The notes under the pieces were generated by a model. It saw only the letters and a program-made list of their open reading frames with translations. It had not been told where the DNA came from and did no database searches. This document shows positions 1 through 7,607 of a stretch of 64,000 bases of DNA, piece after piece (position 1 is the first letter of the stretch; each line of letters begins with the position of its first letter). Where the stretch lies: positions 2,311,001 to 2,375,000 of the forward strand of contig NZ_AP017312.1 of NCBI RefSeq assembly GCF_002355375.1. The letters run 5' to 3'. The stretch comes from Aneurinibacillus soli. GTDB taxonomy: Bacteria; Bacillota; Bacilli; Aneurinibacillales; Aneurinibacillaceae. A program made the translations under genes and the position numbers.

Positions 1-29
1 GGAGGTGAAATAAAAAAATCAGTTTCCAC

Positions 30-66
30 TAAAATTTATTCTTTGTGCAACGTATAGAGTATGTGA
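30..66 (+). promoter_or_regulatory. ECF-like phage promoter motif, copy P1
   Basis: TAAAAT (30-35), a 15-bp spacer and CGTATA (51-56), then the conserved GAGTATGTGA. It is one of eight copies in the prophage, all with the same 15-bp spacer, and lies just before the gene at 87. The form resembles ECF-sigma promoters (TGAAAC, 16-17 bp, CGTA); transcription from it is inferred. Confidence 0.7.
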
Positions 67-86
67 GCAAGCAAAAAGGAGATGAC

Positions 87-407
87 ATGATGAGAAAAAA
101 GATTTGGTACTGGATTATTCCGTCATATCGTCGATTACATGATGATCGCGAAATGATGCTTGCCCATCTTGAAGCGACTCACCACAACCTGCATTTGTAC
201 GAGCGACTGTATCAGGAGATGGCAGACGTGGTTGTAAAGCAAGATGAATGTATCCGGTTCCTGCGTGATGACCGGGACAAGTCGGGAGAGAAAGTAGATA
301 AGTTGGCAAAGATGATCAATGAGGTGATCGAAGAAGATGGTGTAAGTGAAGTACAGGCAGCTACTGCGCAGGAGATTACCGATGGAATCAGGCAGGTTGG
401 AGTATGA
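87..407 (+). CDS. Hypothetical phage protein, helical
   Basis: A 106-aa protein that I do not recognise. It is rich in charged and heptad-like residues in the middle (about 25-85), which suggests a helical or coiled-coil protein. I place the start at the ATG at 87 because AAAAGGAG lies at the usual distance; the frame is open upstream through promoter motif P1. It overlaps the next gene by 4 bases, so the two are probably cotranscribed. Function unknown. Confidence 0.7.
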   Translation: MMRKKIWYWIIPSYRRLHDDREMMLAHLEATHHNLHLYERLYQEMADVVVKQDECIRFLRDDRDKSGEKVDKLAKMINEVIEEDGVSEVQAATAQEITDGIRQVGV

Positions 408-859
408 AAGCGTACCTGAATCGGCAAGAACGCGAGAACATTGTCACCATGCTGGTGTTCGAGCTGACGATGGACAGCCTACTTCAAGCAAGTCCGCGAG
501 TGCAGAAACTGTTTGGTAAGCATTGGTCTGATATGAAGCGGGCGCGGACGTATATTCACAAAGCGTTGAAGGAGGGGCTTGCCGAATCGCTTGACCAGAA
601 GGAGATTTTACGCATTCACAAAATCGCGCAGAAATGTGACTTCATCGTGCGTGAACGTGCCGGGAAGCCGTTACCGGATAAACGGGTGGTAGCGGTGCCG
701 GATACGTTGATAGCGGATTTGGCTGAGTTGGCGATTGCTAACCATTGTCGGGACTGCAAGCGGTGTGATTGGCAGGAGTGTCGCGTGTTTACGGTGATGC
801 AGGAAGCAGATATTCCGGCAGCACATATGGAGACGGGCGATTGTCCGTATCGGCAGTAA
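404..859 (+). CDS. DUF5651-like phage protein with C-terminal Cys cluster
   Basis: A 151-aa protein. The helical N-terminal part resembles small phage and Bacillus proteins of the DUF5651 type, from memory of the family. The C-terminal 40 residues hold four cysteines (HCRDCKRCDWQEC and a final GDCPYRQ), a likely metal site. The ATG at 404 overlaps the preceding stop. It follows promoter P1 in the first transcription unit. Role unknown; the family name is tentative. Confidence 0.65.
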   Translation: MKAYLNRQERENIVTMLVFELTMDSLLQASPRVQKLFGKHWSDMKRARTYIHKALKEGLAESLDQKEILRIHKIAQKCDFIVRERAGKPLPDKRVVAVPDTLIADLAELAIANHCRDCKRCDWQECRVFTVMQEADIPAAHMETGDCPYRQ

Positions 860-882
860 TCATGATGAATGGCGGTGGATGT

Positions 883-1383
883 GTGAGCCATGAATTTTAC
901 ATTACGCCGGAGGAATACAAAAGAGCACAGCAGAATGGCATTGATGCTGCAAACCTAGAACGGCGTATTCATTTGTTGGGTTGGAAGAAGGAAAGGGCTA
1001 TGAATACCCCTTTGAGAGAAAAGTTGGACCGGGGTGAGTGGGCGAAAATTGCAGAACAAAACGGCATCAAGTACGACACGTTCATGAGCCGTGTGAACGT
1101 CTATGGATGGGATGAGGAACGAGCTGCTACCCAACCGTTACAGGATAGAAAAGCGGCGGCATTGAAAGGTACAGAAAAGAATCGAGTATATGATCCTGCA
1201 CATGTAGAGTTGGCGGCTAAAAACGGAATTGCGTACCATACTTTTGTGCGCAGGATAAAGCGAGGATGGGATTCTGAGAGAGCGGCTACAGAACCAGTCA
1301 TGACAGCGAGTACAGCAGGTAGAAAAGGTAAGGAGAAAACCATAGAGTTGTATGGTGACTGGAATAGATTTTCGTTTAAGTAA
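883..1383 (+). CDS. Protein with three HTH-like repeats
   Basis: About 166 aa from a GTG start at 883, which follows GGCGGTGG; ATGs at 862 and 865 are alternatives without a clear ribosome site. The protein is mostly three copies of a 35-residue unit with the pattern NGI, then TF or NL, then RR or SR, then GW and ERA (for example NGIKYDTFMSRV and YGWDEERAATQPL). Each unit looks like a small helix-turn-helix. I infer DNA binding, since similar repeats occur in phage proteins, but there is no recognised family. The last 30 residues are basic. Confidence 0.6.
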   Translation: MSHEFYITPEEYKRAQQNGIDAANLERRIHLLGWKKERAMNTPLREKLDRGEWAKIAEQNGIKYDTFMSRVNVYGWDEERAATQPLQDRKAAALKGTEKNRVYDPAHVELAAKNGIAYHTFVRRIKRGWDSERAATEPVMTASTAGRKGKEKTIELYGDWNRFSFK

Positions 1384-1397
1384 AGGAGATGTGATGC

Positions 1398-1988
1398 ATG
1401 ACGAGTAAAGAAGAAGTTGCTGTTGCACTACGCTACATGCTGCCCACATTCGATGCAGAAAGCTATGTATTTGCCTGCATAGGGACGGACCGTTCGACAG
1501 GAGATAGTCTGGGGCCGTTAGTTGGCAGTAAGCTAGCGGCGGACGGATATGATGTGATTGGCACATTAGATAAGCCGCTACATGCGGTGAATTTAGAAGA
1601 ACGATTAAGCCAAGTGCCAGCGGGGAAAACGGTGATTGCGATTGATGCCTGCTTAGGGAGTATGAGGAAGGTTGGTACAGTTAGCGTAACGGAGGGACCG
1701 CTCAAGCCAGGTGCCGGAGTTGGCAAGAAGCTAGTAGAAGTAGGAGATTACCATATCAAAGCGTTTGTAAATGTCGGAACACCTAACTACGCAGAAAATT
1801 ATTTTAATTTAGCAAATACCAGATTGTCGATTGTATTTAAACTTGCAAGTGTCATCTGTGATGCCATTATGGAGGTGATTGCACCTGTGGTTTTCGAAGA
1901 AGTTGCGGCGAGTGAAGATACAGACAGATTTTCAGCTGGATTATCCGATCAGCAAGAGCAGAAGATTGTAGATGAATGTATCGGTTGA
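1398..1988 (+). CDS. YyaC-like sporulation protein (GPR peptidase fold, DUF1256)
   Basis: A 196-aa protein whose first 155 residues match the sporulation protein YyaC, a relative of the germination protease GPR and of HybD-type maturation peptidases. Visible signatures are IGTDRSTGDSLGPLVG near residue 28, LDKPLHAVNLEE near 58, IDACLGS near 82 and GPLKPGAGVGKKL near 100. The C-terminal 40 residues are an acidic extension. YyaC is normally a host sporulation gene, so its place inside phage replication genes is unusual. The start is the ATG at 1398, nine bases after AGGAG. Substrate unknown. Confidence 0.85.
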   Translation: MTSKEEVAVALRYMLPTFDAESYVFACIGTDRSTGDSLGPLVGSKLAADGYDVIGTLDKPLHAVNLEERLSQVPAGKTVIAIDACLGSMRKVGTVSVTEGPLKPGAGVGKKLVEVGDYHIKAFVNVGTPNYAENYFNLANTRLSIVFKLASVICDAIMEVIAPVVFEEVAASEDTDRFSAGLSDQQEQKIVDECIG

Positions 1989-2126
1989 GGTGGCGAGATA
2001 TACGCAGGAGAAAGCGTATGGGACGTAAATGGAGATATGCTACATCAGCGCGATGAGTGTGCGGTGAGATACGTGAAAGGGATAGCGTGCGAGAAAATAG
2101 CTGAGTGATGTTGGGAGGATGAACAT

Positions 2127-2399
2127 TTGAATACTGTCACACGCAAAGATATAGCGTTCAGATTGGGCATCGTAACACGAACTAAAAAGCCGCATGTGCC
2201 ACTGATTGAAGCTGTACTGTCTGAATTAGATGTGAGACCACTTAATAGAAGTCGGACAAGGGCAGAGTTTGAGGAAAGCTCTATCCAGCAGGTGCGTCAG
2301 TGGTTTTATGAGCGAGTAGGAATTGAGTTTCCAGAGTTTATAGAAGCAAATAGCCAGCGTTTTCAAGTTCGGTATTTGCCAGAAGAGGATGCATCATAA
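2127..2399 (+). CDS. Hypothetical phage protein
   Basis: A 90-aa protein starting at TTG (2127) after GGGAGGATG. The N-terminal half (RKDIAFRLGI) reads like a helix-turn-helix. I do not recognise the family. The 138 bp before it contain no convincing gene, only two tiny reading frames. A hairpin follows the stop. Confidence 0.6.
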   Translation: MNTVTRKDIAFRLGIVTRTKKPHVPLIEAVLSELDVRPLNRSRTRAEFEESSIQQVRQWFYERVGIEFPEFIEANSQRFQVRYLPEEDAS

Positions 2400-2420
2400 A
2401 AAATGACCTGCCGAAGCAGG
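2400..2420 (-). terminator. Short hairpin, possible minus-strand terminator
   Basis: CCTGC-CGAA-GCAGG stem-loop (2407-2420); read on the minus strand it is followed by a T-rich run. No minus-strand gene precedes it, so it may simply be a structured end of the transcript. Confidence 0.3.
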
Positions 2421-2513
2421 CCGCTCGAAAATCAGTCTATGCCAACATTGTAGCAGGGTTCTTGTTTCAGTAGCAAATAGCCTTGAAATTTGCATACACA
2501 GGAGATGATATGC

Positions 2514-2699
2514 ATGGAATTAACCGAGCAGCAACGAGCTGATATTAAACACCTGCTTACCAATTTATCTGGTAGTTTTTATGATGCTGGATACTTGGCT
2601 GGCATGAAAGATTTAGGAGATGCAGTTGGGATTGATATGAATGAAATCGTGGAAGAAGTCGCGGATCAGTATTACAGGGAGATGGAGGAAATAGTATGA
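2514..2699 (+). CDS. Small hypothetical phage protein
   Basis: A 61-aa acidic helical protein (MELTEQQRADIKHLL...). The start ATG at 2514 is nine bases after CAGGAG, in the stereotyped context AGGAGATGATATGCATG seen before many genes of this phage. The stop overlaps the start of the Rad50-like gene by 4 bases, so the two are probably translationally coupled. No function recognised. Confidence 0.65.
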   Translation: MELTEQQRADIKHLLTNLSGSFYDAGYLAGMKDLGDAVGIDMNEIVEEVADQYYREMEEIV

Positions 2700-4603
2700 T
2701 AATTCGTCAACTGGAAGTGAGAAACTTCAAAGGTGCAAAACATGCCATTTGTGCGTTTGGTGAGCAGGTGAAAATCAGCGGCGACAACTACACAGGCAAG
2801 ACTTCAATTGCGGAAGCCATCGTATTCGCGCTGTACGGCCTGAATCTGGATGGAAGCAGCCGGACAGATTCGCTGGTCAACAAGGATGAGCGTAAAGCAG
2901 AAGTGTCCGTTACGGTAGAAGTAGATGGGCGCACCTTCGAGATTCGACGGGAGCAGACGCGGCAAAAGAAAGTGCTGCTGAATAAGGTGCAGGTTACACA
3001 AGCTGAGATTGAATCTGTCATTGGACCTGCTGAAAATTTCATGGCATCATTCTGGCCGACTCACGTATTAGGCATGAGTGATAAAGAAGCACGAAACTTC
3101 TTCATGAAGTTTGTGCAACTGATTGAACCGGGAGTGGTACTGTCTGAAATGGACCAAGTGTTCCGTGATGCTTTGCAAGGTTTGGAGATGCATGACCCGG
3201 AGAGCCGCAAGAAAGAACTGAACGCTGAGATTAAGGAGATGCAGGCTGACCTATTCTATATTGAGGGTGCGGTTGCTACGCATCAAGTGACAATGCAGAT
3301 GGATGTGCCGGAGAAAGTAGATACACAGGAGATGGAATTACCGCTTGAGCAAGTAGAGAAGCAACTGTTTGCCGTAAGTGAAAAGCCAGCGTTACAGGAT
3401 ACGTCAGGATTAGAAGATAGGATTAAGGAATACGAACGCAATATGTATACCGTTTTACCACCACAACCAGTGTTGCAGGATATGGCACCGTTTGAGCAGG
3501 CTGTACGAGACGCAGAGTGTAAGCTGTATGAAGCAGAACGTATGCCGGAGCCAAAAGCGCCGGATGTGACTGATATTCAGCATAAAATCGCAACGTTACG
3601 TGCAGAGTACAAAGTTGTGAAGCATGAACTTGATCAACTTGCTATACCGCTTCAGGTAGGGGATACATGCCCGACATGCCAGCAGAGCTTTAGTGAGCAG
3701 GCGTATGCATTGGCTATGAAAAAGCTAGATGAGCGCAAGAAAGCGTATGAAGATGAGTTGTCGGAAATGGAAGATGCGGGTGGCAGTCTTCAAGCGCAAC
3801 TAAAAGCAAAACAAGCGGCGTACAAACGCGAAGTAGAAGCTTATCAATCGCAGAAAGAGCAAAAGATTGCAGAAGCAACGCAGGCGATTGAGAAAGCAAA
3901 AGCAGACCTGCAAGCTGTGAAAAAGGCTAATGCTGACGCTATGAGCCAGTATGAGGAGCAAAAGCAACAAGTTGCGGCTGAATGGATGCAGAAGGTAGAG
4001 GAAGCTAAACAAGCGCTGCGTGATGTTCAGGAAGGAAACAATCAGCTCATTGTTGAGTGCGAGAGGGTAGAGAAGCAACGAAAAGCAGATTTACAGCAGC
4101 AACGTACAGAGTTGCAGCAATCGCTCGATGAACGACGCAAAATCAACGCCGAGCGTGAAAGTATTCTTCAGCGTAAGGAAGAAGCGGCGCAGGCGATTGA
4201 GAAGATGCAGGCATCAGCCGAGAATGACAAGTCTGTGATTGAACGGAATGAGCTGGCGATTAAGGCTATCAATGAATATGTTGCCAAACATGCGGAGATG
4301 CAGGCTGGACAGATTGAGCAGTACTTTACGAATGTATCAATCAAGCTGTTTGATGTGACAAAGACAACAGGTGAGATTAAGCCGGTATTCAAGTTGCTGT
4401 ACAATGACAAGCCAATCAATATTCTATCGCTGTCTGAGCGTATTCGGCTGGGGCTAGAAGTGGCCGGTATGGTGAAGCAAGTGACTGGGAAGGTATACCC
4501 TACATTTGTAGATAACGCCGAGAGTATCACGCATTTTGATGCGATACCAGGGCAACTGTTCACAGCCACAGTAGTAGCAGGGCAGTCGTTGCAGGTTGAG
4601 TAA
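2696..4603 (+). CDS. Rad50/SbcC-type AAA ATPase
   Basis: A 635-aa SMC-like ATPase. The Walker A motif GDNYTGKT is near residue 29, there are long coiled coils, and a zinc hook CPTC lies near residue 325 in the middle of the coil. The C-terminal head has LSLSERIRLGLEVAG in the place of the ABC signature and a degenerate Walker B (FVDNAES) in place of LDEP. Rad50/SbcC proteins process DNA ends with an Mre11/SbcD nuclease; no such partner is in the window. It lies just before the annealing protein and SSB genes, so it likely belongs to the recombination module. Confidence 0.85.
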   Translation: MIIRQLEVRNFKGAKHAICAFGEQVKISGDNYTGKTSIAEAIVFALYGLNLDGSSRTDSLVNKDERKAEVSVTVEVDGRTFEIRREQTRQKKVLLNKVQVTQAEIESVIGPAENFMASFWPTHVLGMSDKEARNFFMKFVQLIEPGVVLSEMDQVFRDALQGLEMHDPESRKKELNAEIKEMQADLFYIEGAVATHQVTMQMDVPEKVDTQEMELPLEQVEKQLFAVSEKPALQDTSGLEDRIKEYERNMYTVLPPQPVLQDMAPFEQAVRDAECKLYEAERMPEPKAPDVTDIQHKIATLRAEYKVVKHELDQLAIPLQVGDTCPTCQQSFSEQAYALAMKKLDERKKAYEDELSEMEDAGGSLQAQLKAKQAAYKREVEAYQSQKEQKIAEATQAIEKAKADLQAVKKANADAMSQYEEQKQQVAAEWMQKVEEAKQALRDVQEGNNQLIVECERVEKQRKADLQQQRTELQQSLDERRKINAERESILQRKEEAAQAIEKMQASAENDKSVIERNELAIKAINEYVAKHAEMQAGQIEQYFTNVSIKLFDVTKTTGEIKPVFKLLYNDKPINILSLSERIRLGLEVAGMVKQVTGKVYPTFVDNAESITHFDAIPGQLFTATVVAGQSLQVE

Positions 4604-4731
4604 TGGAAACATGTGTTGTGTGTGGTGATCCAATTGAGCCGGGGGAGAAAACTCTTCCGGTTCATGATGGGGCTACTGGAGAGAAGAAAGACGTAGCGTG
4701 TTCAGGGTGCCGAAGTGAATTTGTGAATTGA
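4603..4731 (+). CDS. 42-aa zinc-ribbon microprotein
   Basis: The ATG overlaps the preceding stop (TAATG). The predicted protein METCVVCGDPIEPGEK... ends in CSGCRSEFVN and has two CxxC pairs (CVVC and CSGC) 28 residues apart, a clear treble-clef or zinc-ribbon pattern. It ends just before the ribosome site of the next gene. Similar tiny zinc proteins recur in this phage (19338, 28478). Function unknown. Confidence 0.6.
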   Translation: METCVVCGDPIEPGEKTLPVHDGATGEKKDVACSGCRSEFVN

Positions 4732-4744
4732 GGAGATGAGATGC

Positions 4745-5302
4745 ATGGGCGAGAAACCACAAAACTTTTACGAGAAGATGGCTTCCGTAGATGTGGGTGA
4801 ATTCATCGAGAAAAAAGCTGGATTTAGCTATCTTTCTTGGTCGTGGGCGGTTGACCAGCTACGCCGTCATGATCCAACAGCTACATGGGAGGTAAAGCGG
4901 TTTGATAGTATGCCGTACTTAAAAACAGACTGCGGGTATTTTGTAGAAGTAGCAGTGACATGCAACGGAGTCGAACTATCTCAAATTCATCCTGTACTTG
5001 ATAACCGTAACAAACCTATCGAAAAACCAAACTCCTTTCAAATCAATACAAGTATCCAGCGGTGCTTAGCTAAAGCAATAGCGCTACACGGCTTAGGTTT
5101 GTACATCTATTCAGGAGAAGATTTACCACCTTCCGAACCACAAGAACCAACACCGTCTATCAAAGAGAATTGGAAAAAACTCATGGGTGATACAGACAAG
5201 TTCGATGCACAGTATCAAAAATGGGTGAGTGAAGGTCGCTCAAATGAATGGATTGAGCAATTTTTAACAGACAAGTTAGCAGATAAGCAGGGAGGACAAT
5301 AG
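4745..5302 (+). CDS. DUF1071 single-strand annealing protein (Sak3-type)
   Basis: A 185-aa protein of the DUF1071 family, seen in the core [17 protein letters not shown], the central YFVEVAV strand and [24 protein letters not shown]. Members are phage recombinases that anneal single strands, and the SSB gene follows immediately, which fits. The start is the ATG at 4745, nine bases after AGGAG; an ATG at 4736 lies too close to the ribosome site. The C-terminal 50 residues are charged and variable. Confidence 0.85.
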   Translation: MGEKPQNFYEKMASVDVGEFIEKKAGFSYLSWSWAVDQLRRHDPTATWEVKRFDSMPYLKTDCGYFVEVAVTCNGVELSQIHPVLDNRNKPIEKPNSFQINTSIQRCLAKAIALHGLGLYIYSGEDLPPSEPQEPTPSIKENWKKLMGDTDKFDAQYQKWVSEGRSNEWIEQFLTDKLADKQGGQ

Positions 5303-5303
5303 C

Positions 5304-5768
5304 ATGAACAGATCAATTTTGCTCGGTAGACTTACGAAAGACGTGGAGATGCGTTATACGCAGAACGGAACTGCGATTTGCACGTTCACACTGGCAGTAG
5401 ATCGACGCTTTAAGCGTGATGGTGAACCAGACGCAGACTTCCTTAACATCGTAGTCTGGAGCAAGCTGGCTGAGCTTTGTGCCCAGTATTTGAAGAAAGG
5501 TCGTCAGGCAGCCGTAGAGGGTCGGATTCAGACACGCAACTACGAGAATAACGAAGGCAGGCGCATCTATGTAACCGAGATTGTGGCGGAGAACGTAACA
5601 TTTATCGGTGGTCATGGTGATAGCGGAAATAGTAATGGTAACGGTGGACAAGGGCAGCAACCCAGTGGTAATCAAGGTGGCAGACGTTCAGGTGGTTCGT
5701 TTAACGACAACCCGTTTGCAGATGACCAGCGACCAATCGACATCTCGGATGATGATTTGCCTTTTTAA
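5304..5768 (+). CDS. ssb: Single-stranded DNA-binding protein
   Basis: A 154-aa SSB with an OB fold. It starts [19 protein letters not shown], contains [22 protein letters not shown], has a Gly/Gln/Asn-rich linker and ends in the acidic tip DDDLPF used to recruit partner proteins. It lies 1 base after the annealing protein gene and protects single strands during phage replication and recombination. Confidence 0.97.
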   Translation: MNRSILLGRLTKDVEMRYTQNGTAICTFTLAVDRRFKRDGEPDADFLNIVVWSKLAELCAQYLKKGRQAAVEGRIQTRNYENNEGRRIYVTEIVAENVTFIGGHGDSGNSNGNGGQGQQPSGNQGGRRSGGSFNDNPFADDQRPIDISDDDLPF

Positions 5769-5802
5769 TACAGTAAAGTACTAAAGCGAAAGGGGGAGCC
5801 AG

Positions 5803-6021
5803 ATGATTGTTAACCCTGCTGTGTTAAGTTTAGCCGCAGAAATGGTGCTTGATGAAGCGATTCGCAACTATCGAATCGACACCCTGCATAAGAAAATCGA
5901 TCATGCGCTTGAGCATGGCGATCGTCTGATGTTTGATGAAGCGACAAGTAAATTAAAGAGTTTAATTGATGAAAGTTCCGTACGTAGCGATTCGCACAAG
6001 TACTTTATGGAGATGAATTGA
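5803..6021 (+). CDS. IDEAL-domain small protein
   Basis: A 72-aa protein with the IDEAL pattern: a conserved LDEAIRNYR helix followed by IDHALEHGDRLMFDEATSKL. This short domain is known from Bacillota proteins and phages; its function is unclear. The ATG follows AAAGGGGGAGCC. Two more IDEAL proteins occur in the window (37880 and 41278), and those two resemble each other more than this one. Confidence 0.7.
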   Translation: MIVNPAVLSLAAEMVLDEAIRNYRIDTLHKKIDHALEHGDRLMFDEATSKLKSLIDESSVRSDSHKYFMEMN

Positions 6022-6022
6022 T

Positions 6023-6361
6023 TTGGCTAAATTCCCTGATTATCGACTGATTGACTGCTACAAGTCGCGGTATCTGAACAAAACGTTTATCGAGACGCTT
6101 CTCTATTGCGTAACGTGTGATCTGCATTTCTCGGTGAATATTTTGGATGTGAACGGCCATGGTGTCATATGTACCCGGTGCCAAAGTGATGATCTTGTGG
6201 AAGTGGGAACGACTGAGGTAAAACTGGTGGAAATATGGGATGAGGGTTCTGTTGGAGTTTCGTGGGATGATCCGACAGCTATCCGAATGGACGATGGCGA
6301 AGAGATTGAGCCTACATGGGCATATTACGGTGTTCGTCCTCAGTCTGAGTACGATGAATAA
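6023..6361 (+). CDS. Zinc-ribbon protein
   Basis: A 112-aa protein from a TTG start at 6023, one base after the preceding stop. Two pairs, CVTC near residue 29 and CTRC near 50, form a zinc ribbon. The rest is acidic with aromatic residues. Phage protein of unknown role; possibly a nucleic-acid-binding accessory factor. Confidence 0.6.
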   Translation: MAKFPDYRLIDCYKSRYLNKTFIETLLYCVTCDLHFSVNILDVNGHGVICTRCQSDDLVEVGTTEVKLVEIWDEGSVGVSWDDPTAIRMDDGEEIEPTWAYYGVRPQSEYDE

Positions 6362-6365
6362 TAGC

Positions 6366-6404
6366 TTGGCTGTTCAGTCCTACTATATGGGGCTGGACAG
6401 CCAA
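6366..6404 (+). promoter_or_regulatory. 12-bp stem-loop before the initiator gene
   Basis: TTGGCTGTTCAG (6366-6377) pairs with CTGGACAGCCAA (6393-6404), 11 of 12 positions. There is no T-run after it; the ribosome site GGAGG of the next gene starts about 11 bases later. It could affect translation or mRNA stability of the initiator gene. Confidence 0.4.
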
Positions 6405-6424
6405 ATATGCGCGGAGGTCAGCAT

Positions 6425-7357
6425 ATGAGTAAGACCGTTGAAGAAGTAGGGCGCATGAGTTTTACGGGTAATATTATCCCGGCTAATTGGCTGAAAACAT
6501 TACGTCACGATAGCGGAAAGCCAAATATGGTTGCGATCATGGTTCTGTCCGAAATCGTGTACTGGTATCGACCGATGGAAATTCGAGACGAATCAACCGG
6601 AGAATTGCAGAAGCCTCAGAAGAAGTTCAAAGCCGACAAGTTGCAACGCAGCTATCAAAGTTTCGCTGACCAATTTGGCTTTTCCAAACGACAGGTTAAA
6701 GAGTCAATGGATTTTTTAGAGAAGACAGGAGTCATTACACGCGAGTTTCGTACTATCACAGAAGCCGGAACCGTGCTGAACAATGTTCTGTACATCGACA
6801 TAAACGTAGAAATGTTAAAAGCTGTAACGTACCAAACGGAGGAGTCTCCTTCACCAGAATGTACCACCCTCCCACATTCTAACGTACCACCCTCCCACGT
6901 TTCGCTGTCACCCTCTCCTACGTTTGAACGGGGGACAAATACAGAGATTACTACAGAGACTACTACAAAGAGTAAAAGAGAAGAAGAGGAGGACGATCCG
7001 TTCCGGTTCTACCAGGAAAACATCATGTTGAACATCAAGCCATTTGTTGCTGAGGAAATCAGCTACTGGATTGATAGCGGTAAGTTTGATAAGCCGAACA
7101 CAGTGATTGTCGAAGCCATGAAGATAGCGGTACGGAAGGAAGCAGTCAAGAACAAATGGGACTATGCCAACAAACTGCTGATGGATTGGAGTGACAAAGG
7201 GTTGCGAACGATTGAAGTAATTCGCAATGAGATCCAAGATATGAGCAAAACGTACAGCTCACGTAAAAAGGCAAGTAAGCAGGCATCCACGTTTGATGCA
7301 ATAGAGAGTATGAAGCAGCGAATAAAAAACGGGGAGTTCGATAAGGATGACGCTTGA
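6425..7357 (+). CDS. DnaD-domain replication initiator
   Basis: A 310-aa protein. The N-terminal 110 residues form a winged helix (FGFSKRQVKESMDFLEKTGVI), then comes a Pro/Ser/Thr-rich linker, then a DnaD-type domain (FYQENIMLNIKPFVAEEISYW and WDYANKLLMDWSDKG). Such proteins bind the phage origin and recruit the helicase loader. The origin is therefore probably in or near this gene. The start ATG at 6425 follows GCGGAGG. It overlaps the next gene by 11 bases. Confidence 0.88.
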   Translation: MSKTVEEVGRMSFTGNIIPANWLKTLRHDSGKPNMVAIMVLSEIVYWYRPMEIRDESTGELQKPQKKFKADKLQRSYQSFADQFGFSKRQVKESMDFLEKTGVITREFRTITEAGTVLNNVLYIDINVEMLKAVTYQTEESPSPECTTLPHSNVPPSHVSLSPSPTFERGTNTEITTETTTKSKREEEEDDPFRFYQENIMLNIKPFVAEEISYWIDSGKFDKPNTVIVEAMKIAVRKEAVKNKWDYANKLLMDWSDKGLRTIEVIRNEIQDMSKTYSSRKKASKQASTFDAIESMKQRIKNGEFDKDDA

Positions 7358-7601
7358 ACAGACGGTCGATGTTCTCGAAAAAATAGCGGCTGCCTATCAT
7401 AGCTTTGAAGTCACAGAAAAACGTATTATCCTGTGGCATGAATTTCTTGAACCGCACGATATGGAGTTGGTAAACAAAAACCTACGCCGACATATCGAGT
7501 CAAAGCCGTTCCCTCCAGCCATATCAGACCTGGTAAAGCCTGATGAAGATTATGAGCGTGAGTATGTACCGTTAGGAGAGATAGACTTGTTGGGAGAGTG
7601 A
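7347..7601 (+). CDS. G39P-like helicase loader/inhibitor
   Basis: An 84-aa protein matching the N-terminal domain of the phage SPP1 G39P family: MTLEQTVDVLEKIAAAYHSF, a W-H-x-F-L segment, and the end SKPFPPAISDLVKP. G39P-type proteins bind the replicative helicase and deliver it to the initiator-marked origin. It sits between the DnaD-like initiator and DnaB, the expected order. Confidence 0.8.
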   Translation: MTLEQTVDVLEKIAAAYHSFEVTEKRIILWHEFLEPHDMELVNKNLRRHIESKPFPPAISDLVKPDEDYEREYVPLGEIDLLGE

Positions 7602-7607
7602 TGAATC

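Noticed and set aside
2017-2108. Two tiny reading frames of 12 and 23 codons between the YyaC-like gene and the gene at 2127
   Set aside because: Only weak ribosome sites, no recognisable motif, and the frames overlap each other; chance is more likely.
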